This document shows, in pieces, positions 32,556 through 46,000 of a DNA stretch of 64,000 bases (positions are counted from its first letter, which is position 1; each line of letters starts with the position of its first letter). The notes under the pieces were generated by a model, which searched no databases, was not told the DNA's origin, and saw only the letters and a list, made by a program, of their open reading frames with translations. The DNA is from Whitmania pigra. Taxonomy: Eukaryota > Annelida > Clitellata > Hirudinida > Haemopidae. Position numbers and translations under genes: made by a program. The stretch is from positions 2,206,501 through 2,270,500 of the forward strand of contig JAJTWR010000231.1 in assembly GCA_021613335.1 (NCBI GenBank), in the 5' to 3' direction.

Positions 32556-33878
32556 TTTGTTTTAGTAGCAATGAGAAAGCTACGAAATATTTACGGAATG
32601 AAAGGGAATTATTCAAACGACCTTTTGTAGCCACCTCTTGAATGCATAGCATCCAATCATGTTAAGAAAGTCATTTTATTGCCCAGACACACCTCCACTT
32701 TAGGTTTCCTTCATGTGCACGTGTATGTCGAGATGTTTCTAAAGTATAATAACTAATAACTGTTCATCCGAATTGTATTAACAAAATGCGCTTCAGTTGC
32801 TTAGTAGCTTGTGGCGCTAAATAAATGAACCACAACTTAAATTACATATTTTAATAACTTTTTTCGGTGGCACTTTCGGTTTCACTTTTTCATTATTTAC
32901 ACTATCAGGATGAGATAATGGATGCGTAGCAGCAAGCAATTGAATGCCATCAGGTGATATGGTACCCTCCGATTCATTATTTCCCCCCAATAACCTCTCT
33001 ATAAGAAAAGCTACCTTCAATACTAAAGCGGTCTTGAAGCACTGTACGAATTCAGGTCATTAGATTTAAACTCGAATTCATCAACAGCGCAACTTCAGGA
33101 TAGATACAAGACTGAAAATGAGCCCTTCTGACATTGGAACTAAATCTTTTTATTACATTGGTCAATAAAGTTGAAGCATTATAACGCAAAATTACATTTC
33201 ATTTGAAATTCTTAGATCTAAATTGTTATCATCCAGAAAAATACATCTCCGATAAAAGGTTTGCAAACATGTACATTACGACACTTGTAACTACCAAACC
33301 TCATAAAAACCCATGATTGCACCAGTTGACAATCATTTAGGACAATGAAATATTAAAATAACCTTTTCAAATGAAAACGAACCTAACCGAGTCAATCAAA
33401 AACCAAAAATATTTTTGAATGCATGCCGAAGTGCAGATGCAGAGACAGGAAAGCTTTATAAATAAAATTCAGAAAAAATGTTTAACCATATGGCTCCATA
33501 TTCTGAAATCTATAAGAATTAATTTACAAATTGTAAGTAACTAAAAATAGTTGTGCTCTCAAAGATAAAACTTCTTCCTAGAAAATGGAGACCAAGGGGA
33601 TGTTGAATACTTTCAATTGAGAAAAGATTTCAAACAAATCACAGATGAACAAGGAAAAAGTTGAAAAACATTCCAATATTATAATATAATTCCTTTTAAT
33701 ATTCACTTAAAACTTATTGCTTATTAAAACCACAATGTTGCCGACATTATAGAAATGTAACTTAATCAATAAATAAACAATGAAAAACATTCAAGTAAAA
33801 TAAGGCACCTAACATTAATGATTCGAAAATTCTGCCTAATCGCATAACACAATAAAAACATTGCTAAAGCTTAAAAAT
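32556..33878. other. Intergenic between SLC7A 3' end and ANKAR 5' end
   Basis: The two genes are in tandem on the minus strand, so this holds the SLC7A 3' UTR and the ANKAR promoter. A 68-codon minus-strand frame at 32817-33020 has no family match I recognise and is not called as a gene. Confidence 0.5.
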
Positions 33879-36800
33879 CTATGAGATGAGTGGTGTTCTT
33901 TCATCAGGTGCAGTGAATCTGCCAGATGCCCCTGAAACTGTGGACGAGGTACGACTCCTTCTGACCAGGCTCGAGTGCCTGGCTCCTGGAAAACTTCCCA
34001 GGATTTCTTCATCATTTTCGGCATCTTCATCATCATCCTCTTCATTTATATCGTGCACCTCGTCGCCATAATCATCAGTGTCTGGAGCAATAGATTCCAC
34101 CCTGACTTTCCTCTCCTTACTATATCTAACTCCATAGCCAAAGTAGTTTATGGCACCTGAAATTTTTAATCAAATTAAAGTAATTATTATCAGATGCCCA
34201 TAAATTACATAGCAATAATAATAAGAATTACTGTTCTTAACTTTCTAAACCTTATTACTATTAATTCTCATAACGAACTATAATTCACTCACCAATTCCC
34301 AGCCATACTGCAAATCGAACCCATGTCTGGATGCCAAGTTGGAGCATGAGGTAAATGTTGATCATGGCACTCAGAATCGGAATGAGAGGGACAAAAGGAA
34401 CCTGAATGGATAAATTAATCATTACAAGTTAATTAAATAACATTGATCCACCAAGTTACAAGTTAATTAAATAACATGATAAGTAATAATAGCAATCCTT
34501 TAAATTTCCTTTCGAAACACGAAATTAAAAAATTTGCTGCAAGAACATACAATACCATTTCAAATTCATTATCATTTGCTAGTTCATAAGCAATGTAATA
34601 ATTATGTGATCACTCACATCAAACCTAACAGAACTCAATTACCTGGAATGTCAAAACTCTGGAGTTTTTTGGTTGGAAAGCAATGGCAATAATGAAGGAG
34701 ACAATGCAGACGCAAGGAATGGCAATGACAAGATAGTACCACCATCCAGTTACTGACAAGTTATCCAATGTCAGACCCAAGCATATTGTAGTCAAAACTG
34801 TCGATTCACAATTATTTTTGTTACATTTTTATGATTAGTTCAGGAAATAAATGTCAATAATTATCTAGTATTAATGTAAATATTACTCTATAAATAATTA
34901 TAAATAAAAAAAACTTAATTCTTATTAAAGAATAAGACTCCATCAAAACATTACAAAGAGATATGTTTTTACTTCTTTGTAAACTTATTATTTGAAACAT
35001 TTCCATAAAACAACACTCACTTATTCCAATCAGCAAGCCCCTGACAAGTGAAATAGTTTTGGCTGTTGGATATTTTCTTCCAGACTCATCATGCTCACTT
35101 TTAACAGGATCCCCAGAGTAAACTTCATATCTGAATAATGACAAGACATATATTAGCAAATATTTCCAAATAACCAATATAGATTAATCATTTAAATGAC
35201 TCGAGCAGAGAAAATCTACCTAGCTTACCTGGATTAAGCACTCATAAAATACACAAAACCAGAATAGAGTATGAAAAAGTTATCAGCAAAACTCCCAATT
35301 ACTGTGTCAATTAATAATAAATATAATAAAACCTTAATGACATAACAACATGTACAAGCAAAGATATCAAGCGAATTTACTACCTGAGCAAAAGCACACA
35401 AGCTGAAACCAGAGTGTAAGCCAACAGAGTTCCAATGGACATCATGTCAACCAACTGCTTCACGTTGAAGAACGTTGCCATGATACCTGAAAGATTTAAA
35501 AACATTGTATGGGAGCACAGTAATCTCTCACGTCTTGTAACACCAAACTAAATGCAGTGCATGAATTTTCAACGAGATTCATTATGAACTACAAGAGTTT
35601 TCAGATCCAAATATTCTGGATTAATTTATGAACCAACCTGCTAAAAGGCCAGACAATATGGTGGCTCTCACAGGCATCTTACTCTTCTTGTTAACCTTAG
35701 CCAATTTCTTCCACAGAAGACCATCTCTGGCCATGGCATAAATTATGCGTGGCATCGGAAACATGGCGGTCAACAGCCTTATTTAAAAAACAATTAAGAT
35801 TTTAATAGCAGCACGATATATGAAGCTATATAATAGCATTGAAGTAATTGTTAAACGTACGCAGTAGCAAGACTGCAGATGGCTCCAACACTAATGATAT
35901 AGTAAGCCACAGGCCATCCAATTGAATAAAAAGCCATGGATAGTGGGGCACTGGCATCCAGGGCAAAGTATGGATAGATCAATGTCAATATGGCTGCCGT
36001 CGCTATGTAACCAATTCCACATATGGTCAGGGTCAATGTGATGCTGATAGGGATGGACTTAGAAGGATTGATGACCTCTTCACCTGGATTAATTATAAAG
36101 ATATGCATAAAGAGCTTTCAATCTCAGTCAGAAATGCTTCAATAAACCTTTCAAGTGCTCAACAGCATTAAAACTTAATCAATAACATCGTCAAGGCGAT
36201 GGATTGCTCACCTGTGGTAGCTATAACATCAAATCCTGCAAAGGCATAGAAACACTTGGCAGCTCCGGCCAACATTCCCGTTACACCGTAAGGAAAGAAT
36301 CCTCCGTGATCGTAGGCCTTGTCGGTCTGTGACTCATTTTTATGTGGCACCTGTTAATTAGGCAAAATTTAAAGCAATTGTGCATTAACATCCACATAAC
36401 TAGGTAATTAGGATGGTGGAAAATTTGGATAAAGATACAACATTTTATCCATTTAATGCTATAACTTTGCGATATGTTAATCTGTGTAATGTGTCATAAT
36501 GATGTAATATCTTATGAGTTGGTTTATAATCCAAGAATTTAAAAACATATTAAGACTCACAAGTCCTTCTGGAATGTGCCAGTTGCTGAAATCAGCCAAG
36601 AAAGCACCACAAATAATGACATAGAGGATGGTGCCAAGGTTGAACATGGTAAAAATTGTATTCACAAGAGAAGATTCTTTCACACCAAGACAGAGGATAG
36701 CTATTTATAAGAATAAATAAAAGTTTAATAAATGACAACAATTTATCAAAAAGATTTCACAAAGAATCGTTTTTAACACAATCCTCAAGCCTGTCATCAC

Positions 36801-37723
36801 CTGTCAAAGTGATGATTATAGCAAGGGCCAGAAGGTCAGGATATTCAGAAAATATTGAGACTTTCATTGGCATGGTTGAAATAAACCAATTGCTGATAAC
36901 ATTGCTGCAAATCGAATCAATGTAGTCGCTTGTTGCCCTGGCAACTGCTGCCGTTCCTGATAATGTAAAGTTATAAGCTGCCAAATTATAGTATAGAACA
37001 ATTTTAAATTCAAATTCAAACTGACCAATGATATATTCCAAAGTTAAATTCCAGCCAATTACAAAAGCCATGAACTCTCCAACTGTCACATAGCTATAAA
37101 CATAGGCAGAGCCAGCTCTAGGAACAAGTGCTCCAAACTCTGCATAACAAAGGCCTGGAAAAGGAATCAATTACCCAAGTAGTAACATATGGATTTATCA
37201 AATGGTCAGAAAAATATTTGAATAACAAACTACAACATTATAAGCCATTTAGTTAAAATTAAGTCACAAAAATAATCTAATTAGCCTCAATATTTGATGT
37301 AGAAAATAACTTGAGTAATGAAAGCATTTATAGTTGAAAGTGATTTATATTTTATCTATATCTGTACCTGCAAATATAGAAGCAAATCCTGCAATGAAAT
37401 ATGATAAAAGAACAGCAGGTCCTGCTTCCAAAGCCACTTGACCTGTGATAACATAGATGCCAGAGCCAATTGTGCATCCAATTCCTGAATTTAAAGAATT
37501 AAATGTAACTGCAGCAAGAAAACATCAATGATGTAATCATCCTCGATTCTCTTCAAATCCTCTTCATTACAGTCTGAGATATGCTGATATGCCACTCACC
37601 CAATGTGGTGAGATCAAATGTGTTGAGCACTCTTGCAAGTACACCTTCACTCCCAGATGTTTCAAAGTTTATCGCTTTTCTCCTGAGGAGAGCTGCTGCA
37701 AGCCTTGAACTCCATCGTGCCAT
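33879..37723 (-). CDS. Cationic amino acid transporter (SLC7A, CAT type)
   Basis: Plasma- or endo-membrane carrier of the APC superfamily, CAT subfamily, probably for arginine/lysine/ornithine. Thirteen minus-strand exons: 37600-37723, 37368-37484, 37026-37154, 36801-36956, 36561-36700, 36212-36350, 35861-36083, 35638-35777, 35384-35486, 35021-35130, 34643-34797, 34293-34401, 33879-34156. They total 1,923 nt, 640 aa, right for a 14-helix CAT. All junctions keep frame, including a 69-base intron (36957-37025). Motifs: [18 protein letters not shown] in helix 1, [37 protein letters not shown], and [16 protein letters not shown]. The cytosolic tail is strongly acidic ([12 protein letters not shown]) and ends DERTPLIS, a dileucine-type sorting signal. 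Substrate and closest human paralogue (SLC7A1-4 or 14) cannot be fixed from this sequence. Confidence 0.95.
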
Positions 37724-40360
37724 AGCAATAATCAGCACTCACAAAACCTCTTCAATGGCTACTCAGAGTTCTGGAGCAAAATAATTATCAAATTAATTTA
37801 ATTTCTTCATAGTTCAATAGCATTTAATCAAAATCACGAACAATTACTTTACAGTCAAAAATCAAAATGATAAATTACTTTAAATATGCGCTTGCCAGGC
37901 ACAAAAAAGCTAATTCCACATTTGGCAAGCATTTTCAATACAAATTAGATCAGTTTTATAGCATTTTATCACATTCAAGAGTTTAAGTTTAAGAGAAAAT
38001 AAAATATGTTTGAGTAGGATAAAGTCGTAATAACTTCAAATTTTGAAATTTGTGTTATTTTTTACTAATAATTTGTTAAAGAAACACGACAAACGAAGCT
38101 AACTGCTTCAACTGATAATCGCAACTGTCAATTATTAAATAATCAATCAAACCCTAACTTTATCTAAATATTTCAGTTCACAAAAACTTTAAAATCGTAA
38201 GGTCAGATCTCACCAGAAATAGAGAATAAATTATACACCCCGCGAATCATATGATACACGGATGCAGTTGAAGGAAGCATTTGCATTTTTCCGAGTAAAA
38301 TCCGCTAATTTTTTTTTAAATTAAATTTTATTAAATAATTAAAAAGATTGCTTTATAGTTAAATTTAAACAAGCTCAAATTCGTCAAAACAAACCATCTT
38401 CAGCTGCATCTTTTTTTTGTTATATCATCTTGGTTAAAAGTAATTTTTTTCAATTATATAACGCAGTAATTTAGTTTTATCTTAATTTGGCATCTGAATA
38501 TTAGTGACAGTGAAACTGACAAAATTTAAGAAAAATAATCAATTTATTGCAAATTAATGGAGCACGCAATTATTAATAACATTGTTGTCAAAATAGGCTC
38601 AACATTGCTCAATAATAAAGAAGATCCAACTGCAGCTTAGGATATTTACTTGGTTTTTGACTCATTTAATGCACAAAAATTTTAACATTCACAATGCGAA
38701 TGGTTAGCTTCAAACATCCAGGCAATTTCTTTCACAAAAGCATATTAACGAAGTTTATGCCCAAGTCCCCAAATTCAAGACTTTCTTGGCCCCACTAACA
38801 AGAAAACCCTCTTTTGTTAGCTTCTCGGGTTGTGGACTTCTAGTGGCGTATCTAGAATACTTTGGCGGAGGTTGGTTGGCTGGTTGTTTATTAACGTCCA
38901 TTTCGTAACTAGTTGATTAAGACGGGGACAATAACAGAAAAACAAGAACATCGATGACAAAAAAATATGTTCTTAAATAAATTATATAGAGTTTTATGGT
39001 CAGTTCAATCAGTCTACATCAGCTTTCTTCTCTTTCCTTGAACCTTAGAACGTAATTGTTAAACATAGTTCTCAAATCCAGTGTCTGTATCTTGAGCTTT
39101 GACCTGATATTCCTGACTAGGACATTCCAAAAGGAAATGCCCAGTAGACTCCTCCATCCTAGGACAAATTTGGCATTTGACGCAATTGTGCCTCTTCATT
39201 TGGAACAGGTAACTATTTAGACGACATCTTCCAAGCCGGAGTCTGGAGATGGGTACCTCTTTCCTTATAGACGCGCATTGGAAGAAGCTTCTCGTCATCA
39301 CCTGTTTCTGAACATCATAATGCTGACAGCCAGAGAAGCAATCCCATCTTCTTTGCCAGTCCTCTTCGATCATCTGGGCGACGATACTTTTGGCGTCCTT
39401 GATAGATGCTGGGATTTTTGGCGATCTATCTGGCCTCGAGTTGGCGTTACCTTCGCCAGGGTGTCGGCCTTCTCGTTACCTGGAATGCCCATGTGATCAG
39501 GTACCCAGACGAGTGATTTGATGGTCTTGGTCCTTGAAATCTGAAATTAAATATTTTCATATTTCGGCCTTTTTTTAATAAACGAATTATGAATTATTAA
39601 TATCAAAGCTGGAGCATGATTGGTCGAAAAAGGAAATTCCACCGTTGACGCCAAAATGCCAGAATTATAAACATAAAATGCATATATTATAAATTTATTT
39701 ATAAAAATAAAATAAATGAGATGTATTTGTAAAATTAAATTAAATTACGTTTGTATATCTTAAAGACATAAAACTAATGCTTTAATATTAATTTTTACTT
39801 TTGATGAAATTTTCACTTTAAGGTTTGATTCACTTTGCATAAAATAATTTATTATAAATAATAATTTAATTTAAAATTAAATATATTTTGCAAATTTGTA
39901 AAATAAATTGCAACAAAATCAAAAAAATCTGAGCCATCGCAAAAGCGTTTAAAATAGGATTTAACTTTGAAAGTGTGCGATCGTTGTCGGGAAGGTTTGG
40001 TTTAATTTAAAATGTTTGCAGTTGGAAAATTAAAAAGTGATTTTAAAATTTTAAGATAGTTATTAAATAACCTAGCTTGCTGGAAATGAGCGTAAGCCGT
40101 TTACGTAATACGTTGCTCACCTTCATGGATGTTCTTTTAAGGAGCATTAGAGAGAATGAATTTTAAGGTGCTTGCAACATTGTGATTGTAGCCAACACAA
40201 CCTTCTTCCATCTATTTGTTGGCTATTTGAATTTATTTGTGCAAGCGAGGGGATTTTGTGAGCTCAAAATTGACTTGTTTTAAACTAATGTAAATAATTT
40301 TTCAAAGTTTCTATTTTTAAGTCGTAGTGTAATTTGTTGTGCAGGAATTGACAATTTAAA
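37724..40360. other. Divergent intergenic region, SLC7A / tafazzin
   Basis: Promoters of both genes should lie near its two edges. The middle is AT-rich, with a LINE fragment at 39050-39545. No other gene was recognised. Confidence 0.5.
39050..39545 (-). mobile_element. LINE fragment: RNase H and C-terminal zinc motif
   Basis: The minus strand reads SLVWVPDHMGIPGNEKADTLAK, an RNase H motif of LINE ORF2 (upper part, about 39540-39450). After a frame change it continues RLRLGRCRLNSYLFQMKR and CVKCQICPRMEESTGHFLLECP, the Cys/His motif typical of the ORF2 end (39059-39373). 5'-truncated and frameshifted, with stop near 39059. Confidence 0.75.
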
Positions 40361-42643
40361 ATGCCATTGTTAGTAAAATGGCCTTACCCGCCAAACATCA
40401 ACGATTTTCCATTAATGTGGAAGGTTGCCAGTAGGCTCACCATGGCATCCGTTGGTTTTACATCTAAAGTATTTACAAGTAAGCAGCCTCTCAAGAAGCT
40501 TTTATTTGATTTTTGAAAGAAATGGACAAGTTTGAATGATGACCTATTTTAACAGATTTCTTTAATGATTTGAGGACTCACAACATTGAAACATTATATA
40601 ATGCCATTGAGAACAGACCCAAAGGGACACCTATGATTACTGTCTGCAACCATCACTCATGCTTGGATGAACCACTTATCTGGGGTTGATTATTTGTTGT
40701 GTCTTTCTATTTATTGAATAATTTATATAGAAATTAATTAATGTTGCTTCCACAATTCCACTGTCTAGGTAACTAAGTAACTAAATTACTACTTATTTTA
40801 TTTGCACATAAGTTTAATTATTTCATTTGTAAATTATTCATCTTTTAAAAAAACGATATTATCATTATCCACTAATAACTTAGCAGGTCAGATTTGATTA
40901 TTCATCTTGCATTTTAACTGATATTTTTAACCAATACTTTAATGTAGATTATTTATTGAACTGAGATATTTTGAAATTGTGTTCAAAACAAGATATTCTG
41001 TTTCGATATGCAAATGTTACTGCATGCTTCTGCAGGGATGCTGAACTGGCGTCACCTCACTTATAGAAATGATCTCATGAGATGGACCACTGGGGCCTCA
41101 GATGTGGTCTTCACTAAAGAGTGGCACTCAACTTTCTTTGCACTGGGTCAAACAGTTCCACTTGTCAGAGGTGACGGGGTCTACCAAAGGAGTGTTGATT
41201 TCTGCATTGAGCTGCTCAACAACGGGTCTTGGGTACACATCTTCCCAGAAGGTAGTAGTTTAGTTATCCATCATGATGGAACATCACTTCACATAACTCT
41301 GCTTGTGCTTTATATTTGTACATTTGGTGACTTTAATGCTACATTTTTTGCCTCATTAAGCTTTTCCAGTAACTTAATATTTTGCTAAAAACTCAGTTTG
41401 GCATATCAATTTCTCAACTGGATTGATATACATTGAATATATTGATATATATTGATATACATTAAATACTATTTTTTAGGCAAAGTCAATGGCAGGAAGA
41501 ACCCATTGAGACTAAAGTGGGGTGAATGCAATTTTTATCGTTGGACCAATACTTAGTTTTTTCTTATTTTTCATCTGATGTATTGTTGGTGATGATCTTG
41601 CTCGACTATGCCAGAGTACTTACATGACTAGCCAATTAATTGCTCATTTTACTGTTTAACCAGTTAGAATTGTTCACATAAGGAATTGTTTTATCAGTTT
41701 CTAATTTCATCATTATTGTTTTTTTTTGTTTTTAGTCAATAAAATCTGATTTTCATTGTAGGTATTGGAAGACTTATATCTGAATGCAAAGTCACCCCAA
41801 TAGTCATACCATTCTGGCTGCTGGGTATGTGTTACTTGATCCACACCACCTCCACAGATGAAATAGCAATCCCCATCCACCACCAGCATTTTTGCAAATG
41901 TTCATTATACTGAGTGCTGCTGTTTTAATTGTAGGAATGGATGATGTCTTACCAAATACTAGGCCTTACAGATTGAAAATGTTTAAGGTAGGATTTGTTA
42001 AAAATGGAACTGATATTGATTTAGGATTTATCAAGAGTAAGTTAAGGATTATTTGTTTATGTTTCTTAAGTATTCAATTGCTCAACATTAATCAAGTGAC
42101 TAAATAGATTTGAAGTCATTCCGAAAAATGACAAACTTATAGGCAGTGGTATTGCCATTAACGTATTTTTTAGTAGTGGTAGACTGTTACGCTTGTTATG
42201 GAATGTCTTAGTCGTTAAACAATATAACTATTTACATATTATGCAATATTTTATTTTGACTTTTTAGAAAATTACCACACTTGTCGGGGACCCTATGAAC
42301 CTCGAAGACACGATGCAAAGGTTCAAGGAAGATAATGTTGACCAAGTTGGTGTTATTTATATGGAACTGACAATGTGATTTACCTGACTGGACAACTACT
42401 TACTAATTATGAACTAATCCTCAATTGTCATAAAGCAACCTCATGCTAACTTAGTTGTTGGAAATATTGGCATTTTTGTATCTCTTGGAAAGTCCTGACA
42501 ACAAGATTGCACACTTTCATTAAAATATGTATTCATGGCAATTTCAGATCACCAGACTCAAGATCTTGACAAACATGGTACAAGACGAATTTCGAGACCT
42601 TGAATTTCGAGCCAAACAACTGCATTCAAAAGATGACAGCTGA
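40361..42643 (+). CDS. TAZ: Tafazzin (monolysocardiolipin acyltransferase)
   Basis: Mitochondrial phospholipid-lysophospholipid transacylase that remodels cardiolipin. Eight exons: 40361-40478, 40556-40684, 41036-41251, 41480-41521, 41762-41824, 41935-41987, 42268-42345, 42548-42643; 795 nt, 264 aa (common human form 262). The acyltransferase H-X4-D motif is NHHSCLDEP at about residues 71-79. VPLVRGDGVYQRSVDF and VHIFPEGK follow, the latter split across exons 3 and 4. Then come PIVIPFWLLGMDDVLPN and the helical C-terminal MVQDEFRDLEFRAKQL. A 42-base exon 4 is retained in frame. The gene converges with NitFhit, the stops being 364 bases apart. Confidence 0.97.
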
Positions 42644-43007
42644 CATAAAAATGACATTTTTAACTTTTTGATTCATCGTGACCCAAGTTAATTAATTCTT
42701 AGGAAAAAACGTTTATTTATTCAAGCTAATTTATTTATAATTACCTTGACTGTGGTCAGCATAAACCATCTACATAATGTTCTTATCTGTCCAACAAAAC
42801 CTTTTTTAAGAATTTACCATTTATAATCATTGTTTGGCAAAGATTACTTAGTAAAGTGTGAAAGACTATTGCTTTTATTTGAAAGTCTGCAATGAAACTA
42901 ATTTAATTTGTGGCAGAGGTGATCAAATGCTAGGCAGGAACAATTGGGATAGCCATATATATGCAAGCTGAGGTGTAAACATTTGCAGGGTCCACCATAA
43001 CTATTGT
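42644..43007. other. Convergent 3' UTR space, tafazzin / NitFhit
   Basis: No coding potential or repeats recognised. It must hold the 3' ends of both genes. Confidence 0.5.
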
Positions 43008-46000
43008 TTAGTCAGCCTTTTCAATGGCTTCTCTTATCAGTCTGGCCTCTGCCTCCATGACTTGTTCATTCCTTTTGATTCTTTGTTTATCCTTGTCATG
43101 TTTTTCCAGCTTGAAATTTAGAGATTCACTCATTGATGATGGTGGCATTGAACCAACAATTAGACATGATCAAGACTACAATTCATAAGGGGTGATTCAC
43201 ATGATAGATGAATTAATTCTGACAGATAACCCTAAAGTTTTGTACATCAAATAGATTTAATACCATGCTAATTAGGTCAAGATTTGGTTCATTTTCAAGC
43301 AAATCAGTTAATACTTACTCTTTCATAAATATCGTCTTTTTCCTTAAAGTCTCCTGCTTTTCGGGGTAATATGTGGACGTGGAGGTGCTGTCGAGGGATG
43401 TATTATTATTTGATATAATTACAATTCGTTTAAACGTATTAGCACCATAAATAATTTGCAAAGAAAACAATAATGTTATACATTTTCATTATCTCTTGAG
43501 AAAACCAGTAAATACCCTAATGAAGTAAAAAAAAAGTATGTTGGTCACAATTGCAGAGTCATCAGTTGATTAGTTCATAATTCTGTATAAGTTAGTTTGA
43601 GATCAACTTCTTATTTACTAAAACTACTCACTTTGACTGTTTGCCCTGCTTCCTCACCATCTTGGATGGACACTGTCAAAGAATTAGCCCCAAACATTGG
43701 TTCCAGCACTTTAGACACCACTTGAACAGTACTGAAAACATCAGTAATTTCCTGATTTGAAAGATCTTTCAGGCGAGGCACCTTTCTACGACTTGCCACA
43801 AGGACATCTTGGAAAATACATTTTCAGGGTCATAGAAATGAATGAGGCACGACCCTACAACACGTCATCCATCCAGGCATCCTTTGTTTGAAATGTCACA
43901 CTGAAGTCATCATAACTATTACCCTACTTATTATAATATTACAAATGCACCATTAAAACTGGCCATTTTATAAAATTGATGTAAGTATGTGTATGCTAGA
44001 GACCTATTTAGTCATTTTTTTCCAAACTGCAACATCACAGCTGCACATTCAACAATAGCAATTGCTGCTTAAAAAATGTAATCACAATAATAATAATAAT
44101 AAATTGTCACTTCTTACAATAAATTCTTTCAAATCAAAAACTCTTTTGAAACCTATGCATCAATTATTTCACCAAAAGCACTTCAAGTGCAATATAATAG
44201 ATTGTCATAGAAGCTGCAACTTTTTTAAGAACCTTGACCGAGGTAGCTGAGAGTTTATATCTGCAAACTTAGTTTGGCATTGAGGTTTGAGCAACTTAAC
44301 CGCATGTTAACTATAATTTCATTAAATATAAATCACATCTTGCAATTGTGTCATACAAACTAATTATTAATATCACTAGTATTATTATTTTAAGAAATCT
44401 GCAACTATTGGCTGCTTCCTGCCTTATTTAGCTGACTCAAAGGTAAATAAAATACTTACGACCAGGGAGAACAGGAGATATGTTCACAAAGGCAAAAGAA
44501 TGGAGGGTGGAAAAAAACACAGCCGAGCTTTTGATCTGATGATCCCCAAAATCATAGAATTCCTGGGAACCTATTTTTGCTGAAATCATGAAAATTGGTG
44601 AAAAATAATTAAAGATAACTAATATTAACAGTGCTTCTCTGAAGTCACAAAATTATTTTTTTAATAACTATTTTATTCAAAATGCAGATCTGAAATATTG
44701 TGAGTAAAGTAAGAAATTCAATTTCTCCAAGCTGGCACAAAGTGCAAAAAATTAAAAAGGTTGTGTAAATCAGATACAACAAAATAATAAAATTCTCTTA
44801 AACTTCATTTATTCATAATCAGTTTCACTGTGATCAGTGAAATTTACTGAAATTATAAAACATTACCTAGAACTTAGTATAAAGTATTGTTACAATAGCT
44901 TCCAAAAATATTCTTGCATAAAAATGGCTAGTCAAATTGTCTCAGTACAATTTGTTAATATTTGTGACCGATAAGAATCTGAAAATTTCACTCACTAGTG
45001 AGAGAGTAGCTCAGGTTATACAATGTTTTTCTTCGGTGCTCAAGCACGGGCATGTCACTCCTTATTTTGGATAGAAGGTTGAGATCAATTTCTCCCACAC
45101 AGAGGCCAGGTTGATCATCTTGACATTCTGCCACCACTTTTCCCCAAGGGTCAACTATCTCAAAATATATTTCAAGTCAATTATGCACCTGTATTATCAT
45201 GCCGCACAAATGCAGTTGCTAAACAATAAATAAAATGATAAATACCTTTACTAAAAATTGTTCACTTAATAAAACGACTTGATTATGAATAAAATGTAAT
45301 TTCAATTATCTAATCCCATCCACTGGTCTTAGTCCTTGGATTATAGGTAGCCTCCTAAAAACCATGAACACGTAAAGTGCATATAAAAACCATTTAAAGT
45401 TTATTAAAGAATTCCAAATAAAGTTTAGATTAGAATCACCTAAAGCTTAATATACAAGCCATTACCTTGATAAGGTTATTGTAATATAAAAGAAATAGTT
45501 TACTTAAAAAGATGTAAATGAGAAATTTAATCCTTTTGGATACAAATTAACAAATTTGTTATTTACCATAGCATGGCCATATGAAGTTCTTTTGTGATTA
45601 TGATGTCCAACTTGTGCAGGAGCAAGTACATAGCACTGGGTCTCTATGGCTCTACTTCTCAGCAATATCTTTTGAAGTGATGGTGTTTGTTACATCTTTC
45701 AAGTTATTAATTCTAGCATCATTGCATAACTAACTAATTTCAGTAAAAACTTTTTGTTCAACTATTTTTAATTGAGATGTTTTTCTCTCTTTCTTTTTGA
45801 AAATTTAGAACGTAAATTTAATATGTTGGAATATTTTGTGATCTGTTCATTAAAATATTCATATTAACTTGAACTTAAATGAAAATCAAAGCAAACCTGC
45901 CAGTGAGCCTGCCCCGTAGGCACAGTAAAAGCTGATGGATATGCAATGAGTTCTGCACCCATTTCTCTAAGGGTGATTGACATTTCAGGGAATCTCAAAT

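Noticed and set aside
32817..33020. Minus-strand frame of 68 codons between SLC7A and ANKAR
   Set aside because: No recognisable motif, and it fits neither neighbouring gene model. Too short to support alone.
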